Position numbers and translations under genes: made by a program. Below the pieces are notes generated by a model, which ran no database searches, was not told the DNA's origin, and was given only the letters and a program-made list of their open reading frames with translations. Shown here piece after piece: positions 43,696 through 52,705 of a DNA stretch of 64,000 bases (its first letter is position 1; each line of letters starts with the position of its first letter). Origin of the DNA: Gillisia mitskevichiae (lineage in GTDB: Bacteria > Bacteroidota > Bacteroidia > Flavobacteriales > Flavobacteriaceae); the NCBI RefSeq assembly GCF_003634585.1, contig NZ_RBLG01000004.1:243415-307414 (forward strand). The letters run 5' to 3'.

Positions 43696-44628
43696 ATGCA
43701 AGATGGATTGTATGCCAAATTTCACACTTCAAAAGGTGAGATCTTGGTGAAATTGGAAAATGAAAAAACACCTGGAACTGTTGGGAATTTTGTAGGACTG
43801 GCAGAAGGTAATTTAGAAAATAAAGCGATCCCTCAAGGGAAACCTTATTACAACGGCTTGAAATTTCATAGAGTGATACCAGATTTTATGATCCAAGGGG
43901 GAGACCCAAAAGGAAATGGAACTGGTGGGCCTGGTTATAACTTTGAAGATGAAATTCATCCAGAATTAACTCATGATGCTCCGGGAAAACTTTCTATGGC
44001 TAATGCTGGACCTGGTACAAATGGAAGTCAATTTTTCATTACACATATTGCAACTCCTTGGTTAGATGGTAAGCATACCGTTTTTGGAAGTGTTGTAGAA
44101 GGACAAGATGTGGTAGATGCTATTGCTCAAGGTGATATGTTAGATAAAGTTGAGATAATTAGACAAGGTGCTGAAGCTGAAAAATTTAATGGAGTAGAAG
44201 AATTTCGCTCTTTTAATGGAGCAAAAGCAGAAAGAGAAGCAGCTGCAAAGAAGAAACAAGAAGAATTAATGGGAAATCTTTCTCAGGGATTTGAAGAAAC
44301 TGCAAGCGGACTTAAATATAAAATTGAGCAAAAAGGAGATGGTGTTCAGGCTCAAAAGGGCAAGACTGTATCTGTTCACTATAAAGGAATGCTACCAGAT
44401 GGTAGTGTTTTTGACTCTTCTTACACCCGAAATCAACCAATAGATTTTAAATTAGGAAAAGGTCAAGTAATTCAAGGTTGGGATGAAGGTATTCAACTAT
44501 TAAATGTTGGAGACCAAGCAAGATTTGTGATCCCTTCTCATTTAGCTTATGGATCACGTGGTGCTGGTGGAGCAATTCCTCCTAATGCGACATTGATCTT
44601 TGATGTAGAATTGGTAGCAGTTAAATAA
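43696..44628 (+). CDS. Dual-family peptidyl-prolyl isomerase: cyclophilin-FKBP fusion
   Basis: 310 residues with two complete immunophilin domains. Cyclophilin (about 1-165): [14 protein letters not shown] with the catalytic Arg, [13 protein letters not shown], and the LDGKHTVFG loop. FKBP (about 200-310): [28 protein letters not shown], and [13 protein letters not shown]. An acidic/basic helix (about 165-200) links them. No signal peptide, so probably cytosolic. Fusions in this domain order are known from some flavobacteria and spirochaetes. A terminator follows directly. Confidence 0.93.
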   Translation: MQDGLYAKFHTSKGEILVKLENEKTPGTVGNFVGLAEGNLENKAIPQGKPYYNGLKFHRVIPDFMIQGGDPKGNGTGGPGYNFEDEIHPELTHDAPGKLSMANAGPGTNGSQFFITHIATPWLDGKHTVFGSVVEGQDVVDAIAQGDMLDKVEIIRQGAEAEKFNGVEEFRSFNGAKAEREAAAKKKQEELMGNLSQGFEETASGLKYKIEQKGDGVQAQKGKTVSVHYKGMLPDGSVFDSSYTRNQPIDFKLGKGQVIQGWDEGIQLLNVGDQARFVIPSHLAYGSRGAGGAIPPNATLIFDVELVAVK

Positions 44629-44648
44629 TTTAGCTATTTAATTTATAA

Positions 44649-44692
44649 AAGCCTCCTTTGTTTAATTAAACATAGGAGGCTTCTTTTTTTTT
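44649..44692. terminator. Rho-independent terminator after the PPIase gene
   Basis: A perfect 9-bp stem AAGCCTCCT/AGGAGGCTT (44649-44657 with 44674-44682) encloses a loop containing the self-complementary TTTAATTAAA, followed by C and nine T on the plus strand. It also overlaps the stop region of the convergent peroxiredoxin gene and may act on both strands. Confidence 0.85.
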
Positions 44693-45338
44693 AGCTATTC
44701 TTAAGTTCTGGCTGAGGTGTAAGTCTTAAATAAGATTTTATTTCCTTAAACCCCTTTGGGAACATAGTTTTAGCATCTTCATTAGACACCGATGGGCTAA
44801 TAACTACATCTTCACCATGCTTCCAGTTTGCGGGAGTTGCAACTTTATTATAAGCTGTTAGTTGTAATGAATCTATCACTCTTAGTAATTCATCAAAATT
44901 TCTCCCTGTACTTGCAGGATAGGTTAGTAAAAGTTTGATGGTTTTATCTGGCCCAATTATAAATACAGATCTTACCGTAAGAGTATCGTTGGCATTTGGA
45001 TGAATCATATCGTATAAATCCGATACTTTTCTATCTTCATCTGCAATTATCGGAAAATTGACTGTAGTGTTTTGAGTTTCATTAATGTCTTTGATCCACT
45101 CTTTATGAGATTCTACACCGTCTACACTAAGTGCGATCATCTTAACATTTCGCTTATCAAACTCTGGCTTGTATCTGGCAGCAGTACCTAACTCTGTAGT
45201 ACATACTGGAGTGTAATCTGCCGGGTGCGAGAAAAGAATTCCCCAACTATCCCCTAAATAATCATAAAGATTTAATTTTCCTTCTGAAGTTTCTGCATCA
45301 AAATTTGGTGCTTTATCTCCTAATTTTATTGTGCTCAT
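44691..45338 (-). CDS. Peroxiredoxin (Prx6/1-Cys type)
   Basis: A 215-residue thiol peroxidase. The peroxidatic site is HPADYTPVCTTE with Cys46 (reading PVCTTE as in Prx6). The C-terminal extension (about 160-215) with NWKHGEDVVISP is the Prx6-branch dimerisation region. No second resolving Cys is visible, so recycling must use an external thiol. Cytosolic. Detoxifies hydroperoxides. Confidence 0.92.
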   Translation of the reverse strand: MSTIKLGDKAPNFDAETSEGKLNLYDYLGDSWGILFSHPADYTPVCTTELGTAARYKPEFDKRNVKMIALSVDGVESHKEWIKDINETQNTTVNFPIIADEDRKVSDLYDMIHPNANDTLTVRSVFIIGPDKTIKLLLTYPASTGRNFDELLRVIDSLQLTAYNKVATPANWKHGEDVVISPSVSNEDAKTMFPKGFKEIKSYLRLTPQPELKNS

Positions 45339-45456
45339 AAAAATTCATTTTTAATATATGAACTTTAAAGTTACACAATATCAAAACGAGAAGCTGTTAA
45401 GTTCTTATCAATTTAAGCCTGCTAATATTTATTTGTAGTAATAGGGGAGAAGAGAA

Positions 45457-46014
45457 TTATTCTTTCCATTTAATATTACAACCAATACTTGGCTTTTGTG
45501 GTTCGGGCACATTTCGGTTATTTAAAACTGAATCTAAGGCCTCCCTTAGATCTCTTCCGTTTACTGGAATACCATTCCCAGGGCGCGAATTATCCAATTG
45601 TCCTCTATAGATCAATTTCAATTCAGAATTAAATAAATAAAAATCTGGAGTGCATGCGGCGTCATAAGCCTTTGCAACCTCCTGAGTCTGATCATATAAA
45701 TATGGAAAAGGATAATGGTATTTCCTTGCATTTTTCCACATAAGATCCGGATGATCATCTGGAGTATCTTCAACATTATTACTCATAATAGCAACAAAAC
45801 CAAAGCCAGTCACTCTATAATCGTTGGCCACTCTCACAATTTCATCATTAACATGTTTTACAAAAGGACAGTGATTACTTAAGAACATGATCACAGTTCC
45901 TTTTTCTCCTTTAAGATCGGATAGGCTAAATATGTTGGAAGTTACAGCATCTGTAAGTGTAAAATCTGGTGCTTTGGTTCCTAAGGGAAGCATATTGGAG
46001 GGTGTTAAGGACAT
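45457..46014 (-). CDS. Thioredoxin-fold redoxin (AhpC/TSA-like)
   Basis: A 185-residue protein with APDFTLTD near residue 15 and a SNHCPFVKHV active-site loop where Cys49 is followed by Pro, not a CxxC. A second Cys occurs in the AACTPDFYLF strand, where peroxiredoxin-like redoxins have their cis-Pro loop. This matches the thioredoxin-family group often called resA-like or alkyl hydroperoxide reductase-like in Bacteroidota. No signal peptide. The exact substrate is unknown. Confidence 0.82.
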   Translation of the reverse strand: MSLTPSNMLPLGTKAPDFTLTDAVTSNIFSLSDLKGEKGTVIMFLSNHCPFVKHVNDEIVRVANDYRVTGFGFVAIMSNNVEDTPDDHPDLMWKNARKYHYPFPYLYDQTQEVAKAYDAACTPDFYLFNSELKLIYRGQLDNSRPGNGIPVNGRDLREALDSVLNNRNVPEPQKPSIGCNIKWKE

Positions 46015-46115
46015 AGTTGAATTTTAAGATGCTAACAAATTTAATATCTTTAATCTAAATGCTAATAGTTGCTATATTAGATTAGCACTTCAATTTAAGA
46101 ATAAACATAGAATAC
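46015..46115. promoter_or_regulatory. Divergent control region with inverted repeats
   Basis: Between the divergent redoxin and csaA genes, TAAATTTG on the minus strand (46043-46036) and TATCTTTA on the plus strand (46045-46052) are candidate -7 boxes only a base apart. Just after them TAATCTA (46051-46057) and TAGATTA (46078-46084), with TGCTAAT/ATTAGCA (46060-46066 and 46081-46087), form inverted repeats that could be an operator or a transcript stem-loop. Confidence 0.35.
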
Positions 46116-46451
46116 ATGGAAATAAGCTGGAATGATTTTGAAAAAGTAGAAATTAGGGTTGGAACTATATTAGATGTTCAAGATTTCCCCAAAGCAAATA
46201 AACCTGCATATAAAATGGAAATCGATTTTGGAACTGATTTAGGTATTAAAAAAACCTCTGCCCAAATAACTAATCGTTATTCTAAAGAAAGTCTATTAGG
46301 AAAACAAATTGTAGCCGTGGTTAACTTTCCTAAGAAACAGATCGCAGATTTTATGAGTGAATGTTTGGTGTTAGGAGCTGTAGGCCCTAAAAATGACATT
46401 GTTCTTTTAAATCCCGATTTTAAAGTAGAAAATGGACTTAGAATTGGCTGA
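46116..46451 (+). CDS. csaA: tRNA-binding domain protein CsaA
   Basis: A 111-residue single-domain OB-fold protein of the EMAP-II/CsaA family. FEKVEIRVGTILDV (about 8-21) and VVNFPKKQIADFMSE (about 69-83) match the conserved tRNA-binding surface. In Bacillus the protein has chaperone-like export activity; its tRNA binding is structurally established. Length and arrangement are typical. It stands alone between divergent and convergent neighbours. Confidence 0.92.
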   Translation: MEISWNDFEKVEIRVGTILDVQDFPKANKPAYKMEIDFGTDLGIKKTSAQITNRYSKESLLGKQIVAVVNFPKKQIADFMSECLVLGAVGPKNDIVLLNPDFKVENGLRIG

Positions 46452-46466
46452 TGAGGTTGAAAAGTA

Positions 46467-46493
46467 TTTCATGTTTCATGTTTCAAGTTTCAG
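46467..46493. repeat. Heptad repeat downstream of csaA
   Basis: Three 7-bp units TTTCATG, TTTCATG, TTTCAAG and a partial TTTCAG follow in direct tandem. The reverse complement of this unit (CNTGAAA) is the same family as the array after recQ at 43553. The 133-bp gap (46452-46584) holds no gene. Confidence 0.6.
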
Positions 46494-46584
46494 TGCAAAA
46501 TAGAAAAAAAACATAAAAACACCTTGACTCTACTTGATGTGATAAAATAAAGGGCCATTTTTGGATTAAAAGCTTTATTTTAAA

Positions 46585-49098
46585 TTACATCTCATCTCCA
46601 AAGAATATGGCGTTCATTAACAACTTATTTGTTCCATACCAGAAGCCTCTAAAATTGGTGTTATCTGTAAATAGAATCACATTTCCACGGCCCATTCCTA
46701 CTTGTTTAAATGGAATCGTGTTGGATAATAAGTCTAAATTCGGTTTGCTTATATACCCACTTAAGAGAGGTTTGTTAGTATATTTTATTGGGTTCTTGTA
46801 ACTCGTTGAATCAGCTTTAATAAAAATAGTAGTATCCCTAAATAAAGCGATCTTATTGTCTGAATATCCAAAATTAATAGGATGTGATCTATCTTGAGTT
46901 GCTTCAAAAATAGCTCCGCCAATTCCTTGTGCTCCTCTAAAATCATTGCGTTGCTCGAAACTTATATTTTCAGCCTTCAATTTGTTCTCTAAAAACTCTA
47001 GTTTCATAAATCCGTTGGAGTTGAACCACTTTGCAGCATTTTTATACCCTATTAATGTACCGCCATCTTTTACCCAATCTTTAATTTTTTCAGTGTCATT
47101 TTTATCTAAAGCGCTGCCCCAACTATTTGGCAATATAATATCTGTGTATTTACTAAGATCTGCTCTTCCAAAATTTCGGGTATCCAGTTTGGTGATATTC
47201 ATATCATACCGCTGATCGAACAAATGCCAGATCTCTCCCGCATCGTAAGGAGTAATGCCTTCACCTACTATAATAGCTACTTTTTGAGGTTCTAAAGATC
47301 TAAAATAATTACTCCCTAAGTTAATTCCTTTTGTAAGCCCAGTACCAACTCCAGTTATGGAAACATTCGATTTTTCAGAAACTTCGGTTAAGAAATTAAA
47401 GATATCTGTAGCATTCATTTTTTGATTCTGAACAGAGATCAGGATAGTTCCATAATCATATTTCTTATTGTCTGCTTCAAAGGTTTTCATACCAACCTGC
47501 GCCCGAAGACCTTTTTCTAAAATTAGATTTAGGGCTTTTGGCGTATTGTAGTCGTGCCACTCCATAAGGTAGGCATAGTCACTTTTGATTAGAGAATTGA
47601 TAGCGGGTTTTTGTAGGCTATCTATTCTTCCACCAGTATATTTAGTTGGAACACTATTATTGAAATCAAGATCGAATGCTAAAGGAAAAGACCAGGCAGA
47701 AATATCGTAAAACAAACTATCTGTAAATGAAGTTCTTTTCTCGAACATCGCTTCTACAAGCCTATGTTGTTTCTGATTTTTCGGAATTATGTATCCAGCA
47801 CCTTTTTTAAAGTTCTTGCCATTAAGTTCGAAGTCTTCTTTAATCTCATAGATCTCCACTTGTTGGCGTTTTAAAATTTCAGCTAAATAATAAGCCTTGT
47901 TTTTATCTTTTTCGCTTCCAAAAACATAGGCGTCTTTTCCCATGGTATCACTGGAGTTCTTATAGAATGAACGCTGATAATCTAAAATCTTACTTCTCAT
48001 ATTTCCTGCAGCTTCTAAAGTAGATAAAGCAGCAGTAAACTGGTTTCTAATAGTAAACGGGAAAGTTAATAAGCCATTATCTGTTTCTTGAACATGGCCT
48101 CTAGAGCTTGCTTGTTCAAATAATATTCCAATACTTCCATTGATATCTGGGAACGTAGAGCCTTTTCCGTAGTAAAAATCGTCGTAATCCTCTTGAGTAT
48201 AATATAAGGAGCCAATCTTATCTAATGCTTTTGCATGGTAAGTCCCTATTTCCCTTGTAAGATCTTGATTCATTTGAGGTGTAAGTGGATGTGTTCTGGA
48301 AGGGATTCCTGGTTGAAAGAAAAAGGAAGAATTAGAGCCCATTTCATGGTGATCTGTTAGAATATTTGGTTGCCATTTATGAAAAGTTGCAATCCGTGCT
48401 CTAGATTCTGGTAATTGTACCGGTAGCCAATCCCGATTCATATCAAACCAATAATGATTTGTTCTTCCGCCTGGCCAAACTTCACTAAATTCTCTGTCTT
48501 GAGGATCTGGATTTAAATTCTTGCTTTTATTTGTGTTTGCCCAATAGGCAAAACGTTGTAGTCCATCTGGATTTAAGGAAGGATCAAACAAGATCACTGT
48601 ATTTTTAAGAAGTTCATCTATTTTCTCACCTTGTCCTGCGGCTAAATAATATGCGACTAATAAAGCCGAATTAGATCCGCTTGGCTCGTTCCCATGAATA
48701 GAAAATCCTTGATATACCACAATTGGCATCTCTTCGGTCTTTAAATCCTCACTATTTGCTTCGGTTAGATTCACATGATCCTCACGTATTGTTTCTATGT
48801 TTTTCTGATTCTCTTCAGAAGTGATTATTAATAATAGCAGTGGTCTTCCTTCAAAAGTAGTTCCTCTATTTTCTATCGTGATTCTTGGAGATTCAGAAGC
48901 AAGTGTGCGCATATAAGAAACCAATAGATCATGGGTTACATGCCATTCTCCAGGGATATATCCCAAGATTTCCTGTGGTGTAGTTATTTCTGGGTTATAA
49001 GATATGTCTTGTGGAAGATAATAGGAAAGGTCTAGATTTTCTTGAGCATTTGCATTAAGAGAAAAAGCTAGGAAAAGAATTAAATACAGATATTTCAT
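46585..49098 (-). CDS. Secreted M14-family zinc carboxypeptidase
   Basis: An 837-residue exported metallopeptidase. A signal peptide (about 1-18, ending NANA-QE) precedes the M14 domain. Zinc ligands are H135-x2-E138 in SIHGNEPSG and His250 or 251 in TDHHEMG; Asn221-Arg222 binds the substrate carboxylate, and FEQASSRG holds the catalytic Glu. The C-terminal half (about 400-837) contains a glutamine-amidotransferase-like Rossmann region, with VAIIVGEGITPYDAGEIW and a later GGTLIGY. No membrane anchor or lipobox. Probably a periplasmic nutrient peptidase. Confidence 0.9.
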   Translation of the reverse strand: MKYLYLILFLAFSLNANAQENLDLSYYLPQDISYNPEITTPQEILGYIPGEWHVTHDLLVSYMRTLASESPRITIENRGTTFEGRPLLLLIITSEENQKNIETIREDHVNLTEANSEDLKTEEMPIVVYQGFSIHGNEPSGSNSALLVAYYLAAGQGEKIDELLKNTVILFDPSLNPDGLQRFAYWANTNKSKNLNPDPQDREFSEVWPGGRTNHYWFDMNRDWLPVQLPESRARIATFHKWQPNILTDHHEMGSNSSFFFQPGIPSRTHPLTPQMNQDLTREIGTYHAKALDKIGSLYYTQEDYDDFYYGKGSTFPDINGSIGILFEQASSRGHVQETDNGLLTFPFTIRNQFTAALSTLEAAGNMRSKILDYQRSFYKNSSDTMGKDAYVFGSEKDKNKAYYLAEILKRQQVEIYEIKEDFELNGKNFKKGAGYIIPKNQKQHRLVEAMFEKRTSFTDSLFYDISAWSFPLAFDLDFNNSVPTKYTGGRIDSLQKPAINSLIKSDYAYLMEWHDYNTPKALNLILEKGLRAQVGMKTFEADNKKYDYGTILISVQNQKMNATDIFNFLTEVSEKSNVSITGVGTGLTKGINLGSNYFRSLEPQKVAIIVGEGITPYDAGEIWHLFDQRYDMNITKLDTRNFGRADLSKYTDIILPNSWGSALDKNDTEKIKDWVKDGGTLIGYKNAAKWFNSNGFMKLEFLENKLKAENISFEQRNDFRGAQGIGGAIFEATQDRSHPINFGYSDNKIALFRDTTIFIKADSTSYKNPIKYTNKPLLSGYISKPNLDLLSNTIPFKQVGMGRGNVILFTDNTNFRGFWYGTNKLLMNAIFFGDEM

Positions 49099-49126
49099 GA
49101 ATTGGAATTGTTTGATGCTCTAATAT

Positions 49127-49158
49127 AAAAAAACCGCCTCAATTTCTTGAGGCGGTTT
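49127..49158 (-). terminator. Rho-independent terminator after the DUF3276 gene
   Basis: A perfect 12-bp stem AAACCGCCTCAA/TTGAGGCGGTTT with a 4-nt TTTC loop (49131-49158). On the minus strand it is followed by a run of T, so it terminates transcription from the DUF3276 gene just before the M14 gene begins. Confidence 0.85.
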
Positions 49159-49178
49159 CAGTTTAATTACTTTTTAGC

Positions 49179-49559
49179 TTATATATCTTCAAAGCTAATA
49201 TCTGTAAATTTATCTGGAGAAGGTGTAGCATCTACAGACACTTCATCTTCTTGGTAATCTTTTTTGAAATCTTTCTGATGCTTATCACTTATCACTTCTT
49301 GCCCCTTTTCATCAACAATATAGCTAGTCATCTCATTTAAGATCTCTGCAAAACCGTCAAAATCTTCTTTGTATAAGTAGATCTTGTGTTTTTTGTAATG
49401 AAAAGATCCATCTGCATTAGTGAATTTTTTACTCTCAGTAATAGTAAGATAATAATCATCTGCTTTGGTAGCTCTTACATCAAAAAAGTATGTACGTCTT
49501 CCGGCTCTTAATACTTTAGAGAATATTTCATCTTTCTCCATCATTCCATTTTCATTCAT
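49179..49559 (-). CDS. DUF3276/PUR-family nucleic-acid-binding protein
   Basis: A 126-residue protein of the Bacteroidota DUF3276 group, related to eukaryotic PUR-alpha. The core reads IFSKVLRAGRRTYFFDVRAT (about 12-31), DYYLTITESK, and HKIYLYKEDFDGF. It is followed by an acidic, Asp-rich tail. PUR proteins bind single-stranded purine-rich DNA/RNA; in bacteria the role is unclear. The first Met is used although Met6 and Met7 are alternatives. A strong terminator follows it. Confidence 0.88.
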   Translation of the reverse strand: MNENGMMEKDEIFSKVLRAGRRTYFFDVRATKADDYYLTITESKKFTNADGSFHYKKHKIYLYKEDFDGFAEILNEMTSYIVDEKGQEVISDKHQKDFKKDYQEDEVSVDATPSPDKFTDISFEDI

Positions 49560-49630
49560 AAAATAAATCTTTGTTGTTTTATTTAACTAGGTCAAAAATC
49601 TAAAAAAAATTAACATTTCACAACATATTT

Positions 49631-51388
49631 TCACATTTCTTTTTCACTTAGTTGCTTTGCATAAAGTTCCTTGTAGTATCCTTCCTCCTGAATTAATTTT
49701 TGATGCTTCCCTTCTTGTACCACAGCACCGTCCTGTAGAATTATTATTCGGTCGGCATTTTTTACTGAAGAGATCCTATGACTCACGATAATTGTGGTTT
49801 TACTTTCAGAGATTTTAAATAAATTCTGTAATATTTCTTCTTCTGTCTCTGTATCTACTGCGGAAAGACTATCGTCAAAAAGTAGAATCTGAGGATCGTG
49901 AATAATTGCCCTTGCAATGGAAACTCGCTGCTTTTGCCCTCCAGAAAGTGTGATTCCTCTTTCTCCAAGAACAGTATCATAACCTTTGCTAAATCCTAAA
50001 ATGTTTTTATGGACAGATGCATTTTTTGCTGCTTCTATAACTTCTTCTTCTGTTGCGTTAGTATTACCAAACATAATGTTATTTCGAATGGAATCACTAA
50101 ATAGAAAAGCATCTTGCGGTACATAACCAATACTGTCTCTTAAATTATAAAGGTTGTGATCCTGAATATTCTCTCCATCCATAAGGATTGTTCCTTGGTC
50201 CACATCGTACAATCTACCTATAAGCTCTAAAATAGTAGACTTTCCAGAACCTGTTTTTCCTATAATAGCTAAAGTTTCCCCTCGATTTACTTTAAAGGAA
50301 ATATTTTTAAGAGCGGTGATGTTTGTGTCTTCATAAGTAAAAGTCACATTTTTGAATTCGATATTCCCTTGAATTTCCGCTGAATTTTCCTGATGATTTT
50401 TAATTTGAGGTTCTTGCTTCAAGAATTCGTTAATACGCTTCTGGGAAGCTTCTGCTTGTTGTACTATAGAAGTAACCCACCCAACAATAGCTACAGGCCA
50501 GGTTAGCATATTTACATATAAAAGGAATTCTACAATGATCCCTATATTCTCGATCTCTCCACTTATTACCTGTTTCCCACCAATATAAATTACAACGGTG
50601 TTACTTACTCCAATAAGAAGTACCATTAAGGGGAAAAAGAAAGCTTGTACTTTAACCAGATTAAGGTTTTTCTCCTTGCTTCCATTAGAAAGCACTTCAA
50701 AGTTTTGATTGGTTTGGGGTTCTAATCCGTAAGATTTAATAACAGAGATCCCACTAAATGTTTCCTGAGTAAAAGTGTTTAATTTAGAAAGATACTGTTG
50801 CACAATGGTACTTCTATTGTGAATAGCCACACTTAACTTATAGATTGCAAAAGACAGAAAGGGAAGTGGCGCTAAAGTATATAGTGTTAATAATGGGGCA
50901 GTATTAACCATATACCAAATTACAACTACAAAAAGTGTAAGCGTGGTAATACTGTACATAATAGCAGGTCCGAGGTACATCCTTACCTTAGAGACATCTT
51001 CACTTATTCTATTCATTAGATCTCCTGTACGGTTCTTTTTATAGAAGTTTAATGAAAGCCTTTGGTATTGTTGGTAGATCTCATTTTTTAGATCGTATTC
51101 CATGCGTCTGGATGCAACAATAAATGTTTGGCGCATTATAAATGTTAATGCCGCCGCTACTAAGTTCGCTCCTATTATAAGAAGGATATTATAAAACAAT
51201 TCTTCTCTTAATTGCGCCGGATCGGTTATTTCTCCCTTAATATAACTTTCTATCGCCGTGGTGGAATTTCCTATAAATTGAATGGGATATAAAGTGAATA
51301 TTCTTGCAGCTATAGTTATTAATAGCCCAAGCAACATATGCCATTTATATTTGAGAAAATATTTATTGAGGTGTTGTAGTTCTTTCAT
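49631..51388 (-). CDS. ABC exporter (fused membrane and ATPase domains), MdlA-like
   Basis: 585 residues from ATG 51388; a longer frame to 51433 adds a Cys/His-rich leader that does not match the family. A six-span membrane domain (about 1-310) is fused to an ATPase with Walker A GKTGSGKST, signature LSGGQKQR and Walker B LLFDDSLSAVD. The residue after Walker B is Asp instead of the catalytic Glu, as in MdlA-type halves of heterodimeric exporters. No partner gene is adjacent. Substrate unknown; lipid or peptide export is likely. Confidence 0.88.
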   Translation of the reverse strand: MKELQHLNKYFLKYKWHMLLGLLITIAARIFTLYPIQFIGNSTTAIESYIKGEITDPAQLREELFYNILLIIGANLVAAALTFIMRQTFIVASRRMEYDLKNEIYQQYQRLSLNFYKKNRTGDLMNRISEDVSKVRMYLGPAIMYSITTLTLFVVVIWYMVNTAPLLTLYTLAPLPFLSFAIYKLSVAIHNRSTIVQQYLSKLNTFTQETFSGISVIKSYGLEPQTNQNFEVLSNGSKEKNLNLVKVQAFFFPLMVLLIGVSNTVVIYIGGKQVISGEIENIGIIVEFLLYVNMLTWPVAIVGWVTSIVQQAEASQKRINEFLKQEPQIKNHQENSAEIQGNIEFKNVTFTYEDTNITALKNISFKVNRGETLAIIGKTGSGKSTILELIGRLYDVDQGTILMDGENIQDHNLYNLRDSIGYVPQDAFLFSDSIRNNIMFGNTNATEEEVIEAAKNASVHKNILGFSKGYDTVLGERGITLSGGQKQRVSIARAIIHDPQILLFDDSLSAVDTETEEEILQNLFKISESKTTIIVSHRISSVKNADRIIILQDGAVVQEGKHQKLIQEEGYYKELYAKQLSEKEM

Positions 51389-51438
51389 GTAGTGTTGTAC
51401 CCTATGATTCTTACAGTATTCGCATTTTAACAATCGAA

Positions 51439-51472
51439 TTGACTGTGAAAATTAAAATATTAGTTAATTTTG
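51439..51472 (+). promoter_or_regulatory. Candidate promoter of the leucine dehydrogenase gene
   Basis: TTG (51439-51441) and TAATTTTG (51465-51472) are separated by 23 nt, within the phylum consensus. The predicted start gives a leader of about 43 nt before ATG 51523. Confidence 0.5.
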
Positions 51473-51522
51473 CCCATTGATTTTTTCGAAAACATAAAAA
51501 TCTAAATTTAAATTTAAAATTT

Positions 51523-52623
51523 ATGCAAGTTGACGTTTTAGCTGCTGAAGACCTTAAAAAAACTGCGCCTGTTTTTGGGCAACTGTCTTTTGATAATCAT
51601 GAACAAGTGGTTTTTTGCAATGACAAAGATACAGGTTTAAAGGCAATAATTGGAATTCATAATACTGTTTTAGGACCTGCTTTAGGAGGAACTAGAATGT
51701 GGAATTACAATAGCGAATGGGATGCCTTGAATGACGCATTAAGACTATCTAGAGGGATGACCTTTAAAAGTGCAATTACAGGTTTAAATCTAGGTGGAGG
51801 TAAGGCTGTAATTATTGGTGATGCAAAAACTCAAAAGACACCAGAGTTAATGAGAAAATTCGGTGAATTTGTTCATTCATTAAGCGGTAAATACATCACT
51901 GCAGAAGATGTAGGAATGGATACTGAAGATATGGATATAGTTAGGGAAGTTACACCGTATGTAACTGGAATATCCGAGTCTAAAGGAGGAGCAGGGAATC
52001 CTTCACCTATTACTGCTTATGGCGTTTTTATGGGAATGAAAGCTGCCGCTAAATATAAATTTGGATCTGATGATCTTGATGGTAAAAAAGTACTTGTTCA
52101 AGGAATTGGACATGTAGGAGAAGCTTTAGTAGAGCATTTAACCAATGAAGGTGCTATTGTATATATTAGCGACATTAATCCTACCAGATTGGAAGAGGTT
52201 AGCGCAAAATATGGAGTGACTATTTATACAGAAGATCCTTATGATGCAGAAGTGGATATCTACGCTCCTTGTGCATTAGGTGCAACTATTAATAATGAGA
52301 CCATTCATAGAATCAAAGCTAAAGTAGTAGCCGGTGCTGCAAACAATCAATTGCAAAATGAAAATACTCATGGATTATTATTACAGGAAAGAGGGATCGT
52401 ATATGCTCCAGATTTCTTGATAAATGCAGGAGGGATCATTAATGTGTATGCCGAATTAGAAGGTTATGGCAAGCAAGAGATCATTCGTAAGACTGAAAAC
52501 ATTTATAATACAACCCTAGAAATTCTTAAAACTGCAGAAGCTCAATCAATAACTACCCACCATGCTGCTCTAAAAATCGCACAACAGCGAATTGATGACA
52601 GAAAAAGGGAGAATTTGAAGTAA
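51523..52623 (+). CDS. Leucine/valine/phenylalanine-type amino acid dehydrogenase
   Basis: A 366-residue NAD-dependent enzyme that oxidatively deaminates branched-chain amino acids to 2-oxo acids. GPALGGTRMW (51-60), Lys82 in MTFKSA, and GLNLGGGKAVI with Lys94 are the substrate-binding and catalytic lysine motifs of the Leu/Phe/Val dehydrogenase branch. The NAD Rossmann motif VQGIGHVGEAL is near 192-202. Typical length. In the producing cell it can feed branched-chain fatty acid primers, common in flavobacteria. Confidence 0.93.
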   Translation: MQVDVLAAEDLKKTAPVFGQLSFDNHEQVVFCNDKDTGLKAIIGIHNTVLGPALGGTRMWNYNSEWDALNDALRLSRGMTFKSAITGLNLGGGKAVIIGDAKTQKTPELMRKFGEFVHSLSGKYITAEDVGMDTEDMDIVREVTPYVTGISESKGGAGNPSPITAYGVFMGMKAAAKYKFGSDDLDGKKVLVQGIGHVGEALVEHLTNEGAIVYISDINPTRLEEVSAKYGVTIYTEDPYDAEVDIYAPCALGATINNETIHRIKAKVVAGAANNQLQNENTHGLLLQERGIVYAPDFLINAGGIINVYAELEGYGKQEIIRKTENIYNTTLEILKTAEAQSITTHHAALKIAQQRIDDRKRENLK

Positions 52624-52649
52624 GTAGTTTGAAATAAATCTTATTTTTG
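52615..52649 (+). promoter_or_regulatory. Candidate nusB promoter
   Basis: TATTTTTG (52642-52649) is preceded, 24 nt upstream, by TTG (52615-52617, inside the end of the dehydrogenase gene). An inverted repeat GGCGAAA...TTTTCGCC (52653-52675) lies at or just after the expected start site; it could be a weak terminator for the upstream gene or a 5' leader stem. Confidence 0.35.
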
Positions 52650-52705
52650 CAGGGCGAAAGAGAATTCTTTTCGCCTTGCTAATTTTATAACGTTCTTTTA
52701 CAGCC

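Noticed and set aside
51389..51433. A 15-residue Cys/His-rich extension of the ABC exporter at 49631-51388
   Set aside because: It is not part of the exporter family, and ATG 51388 gives the usual length.
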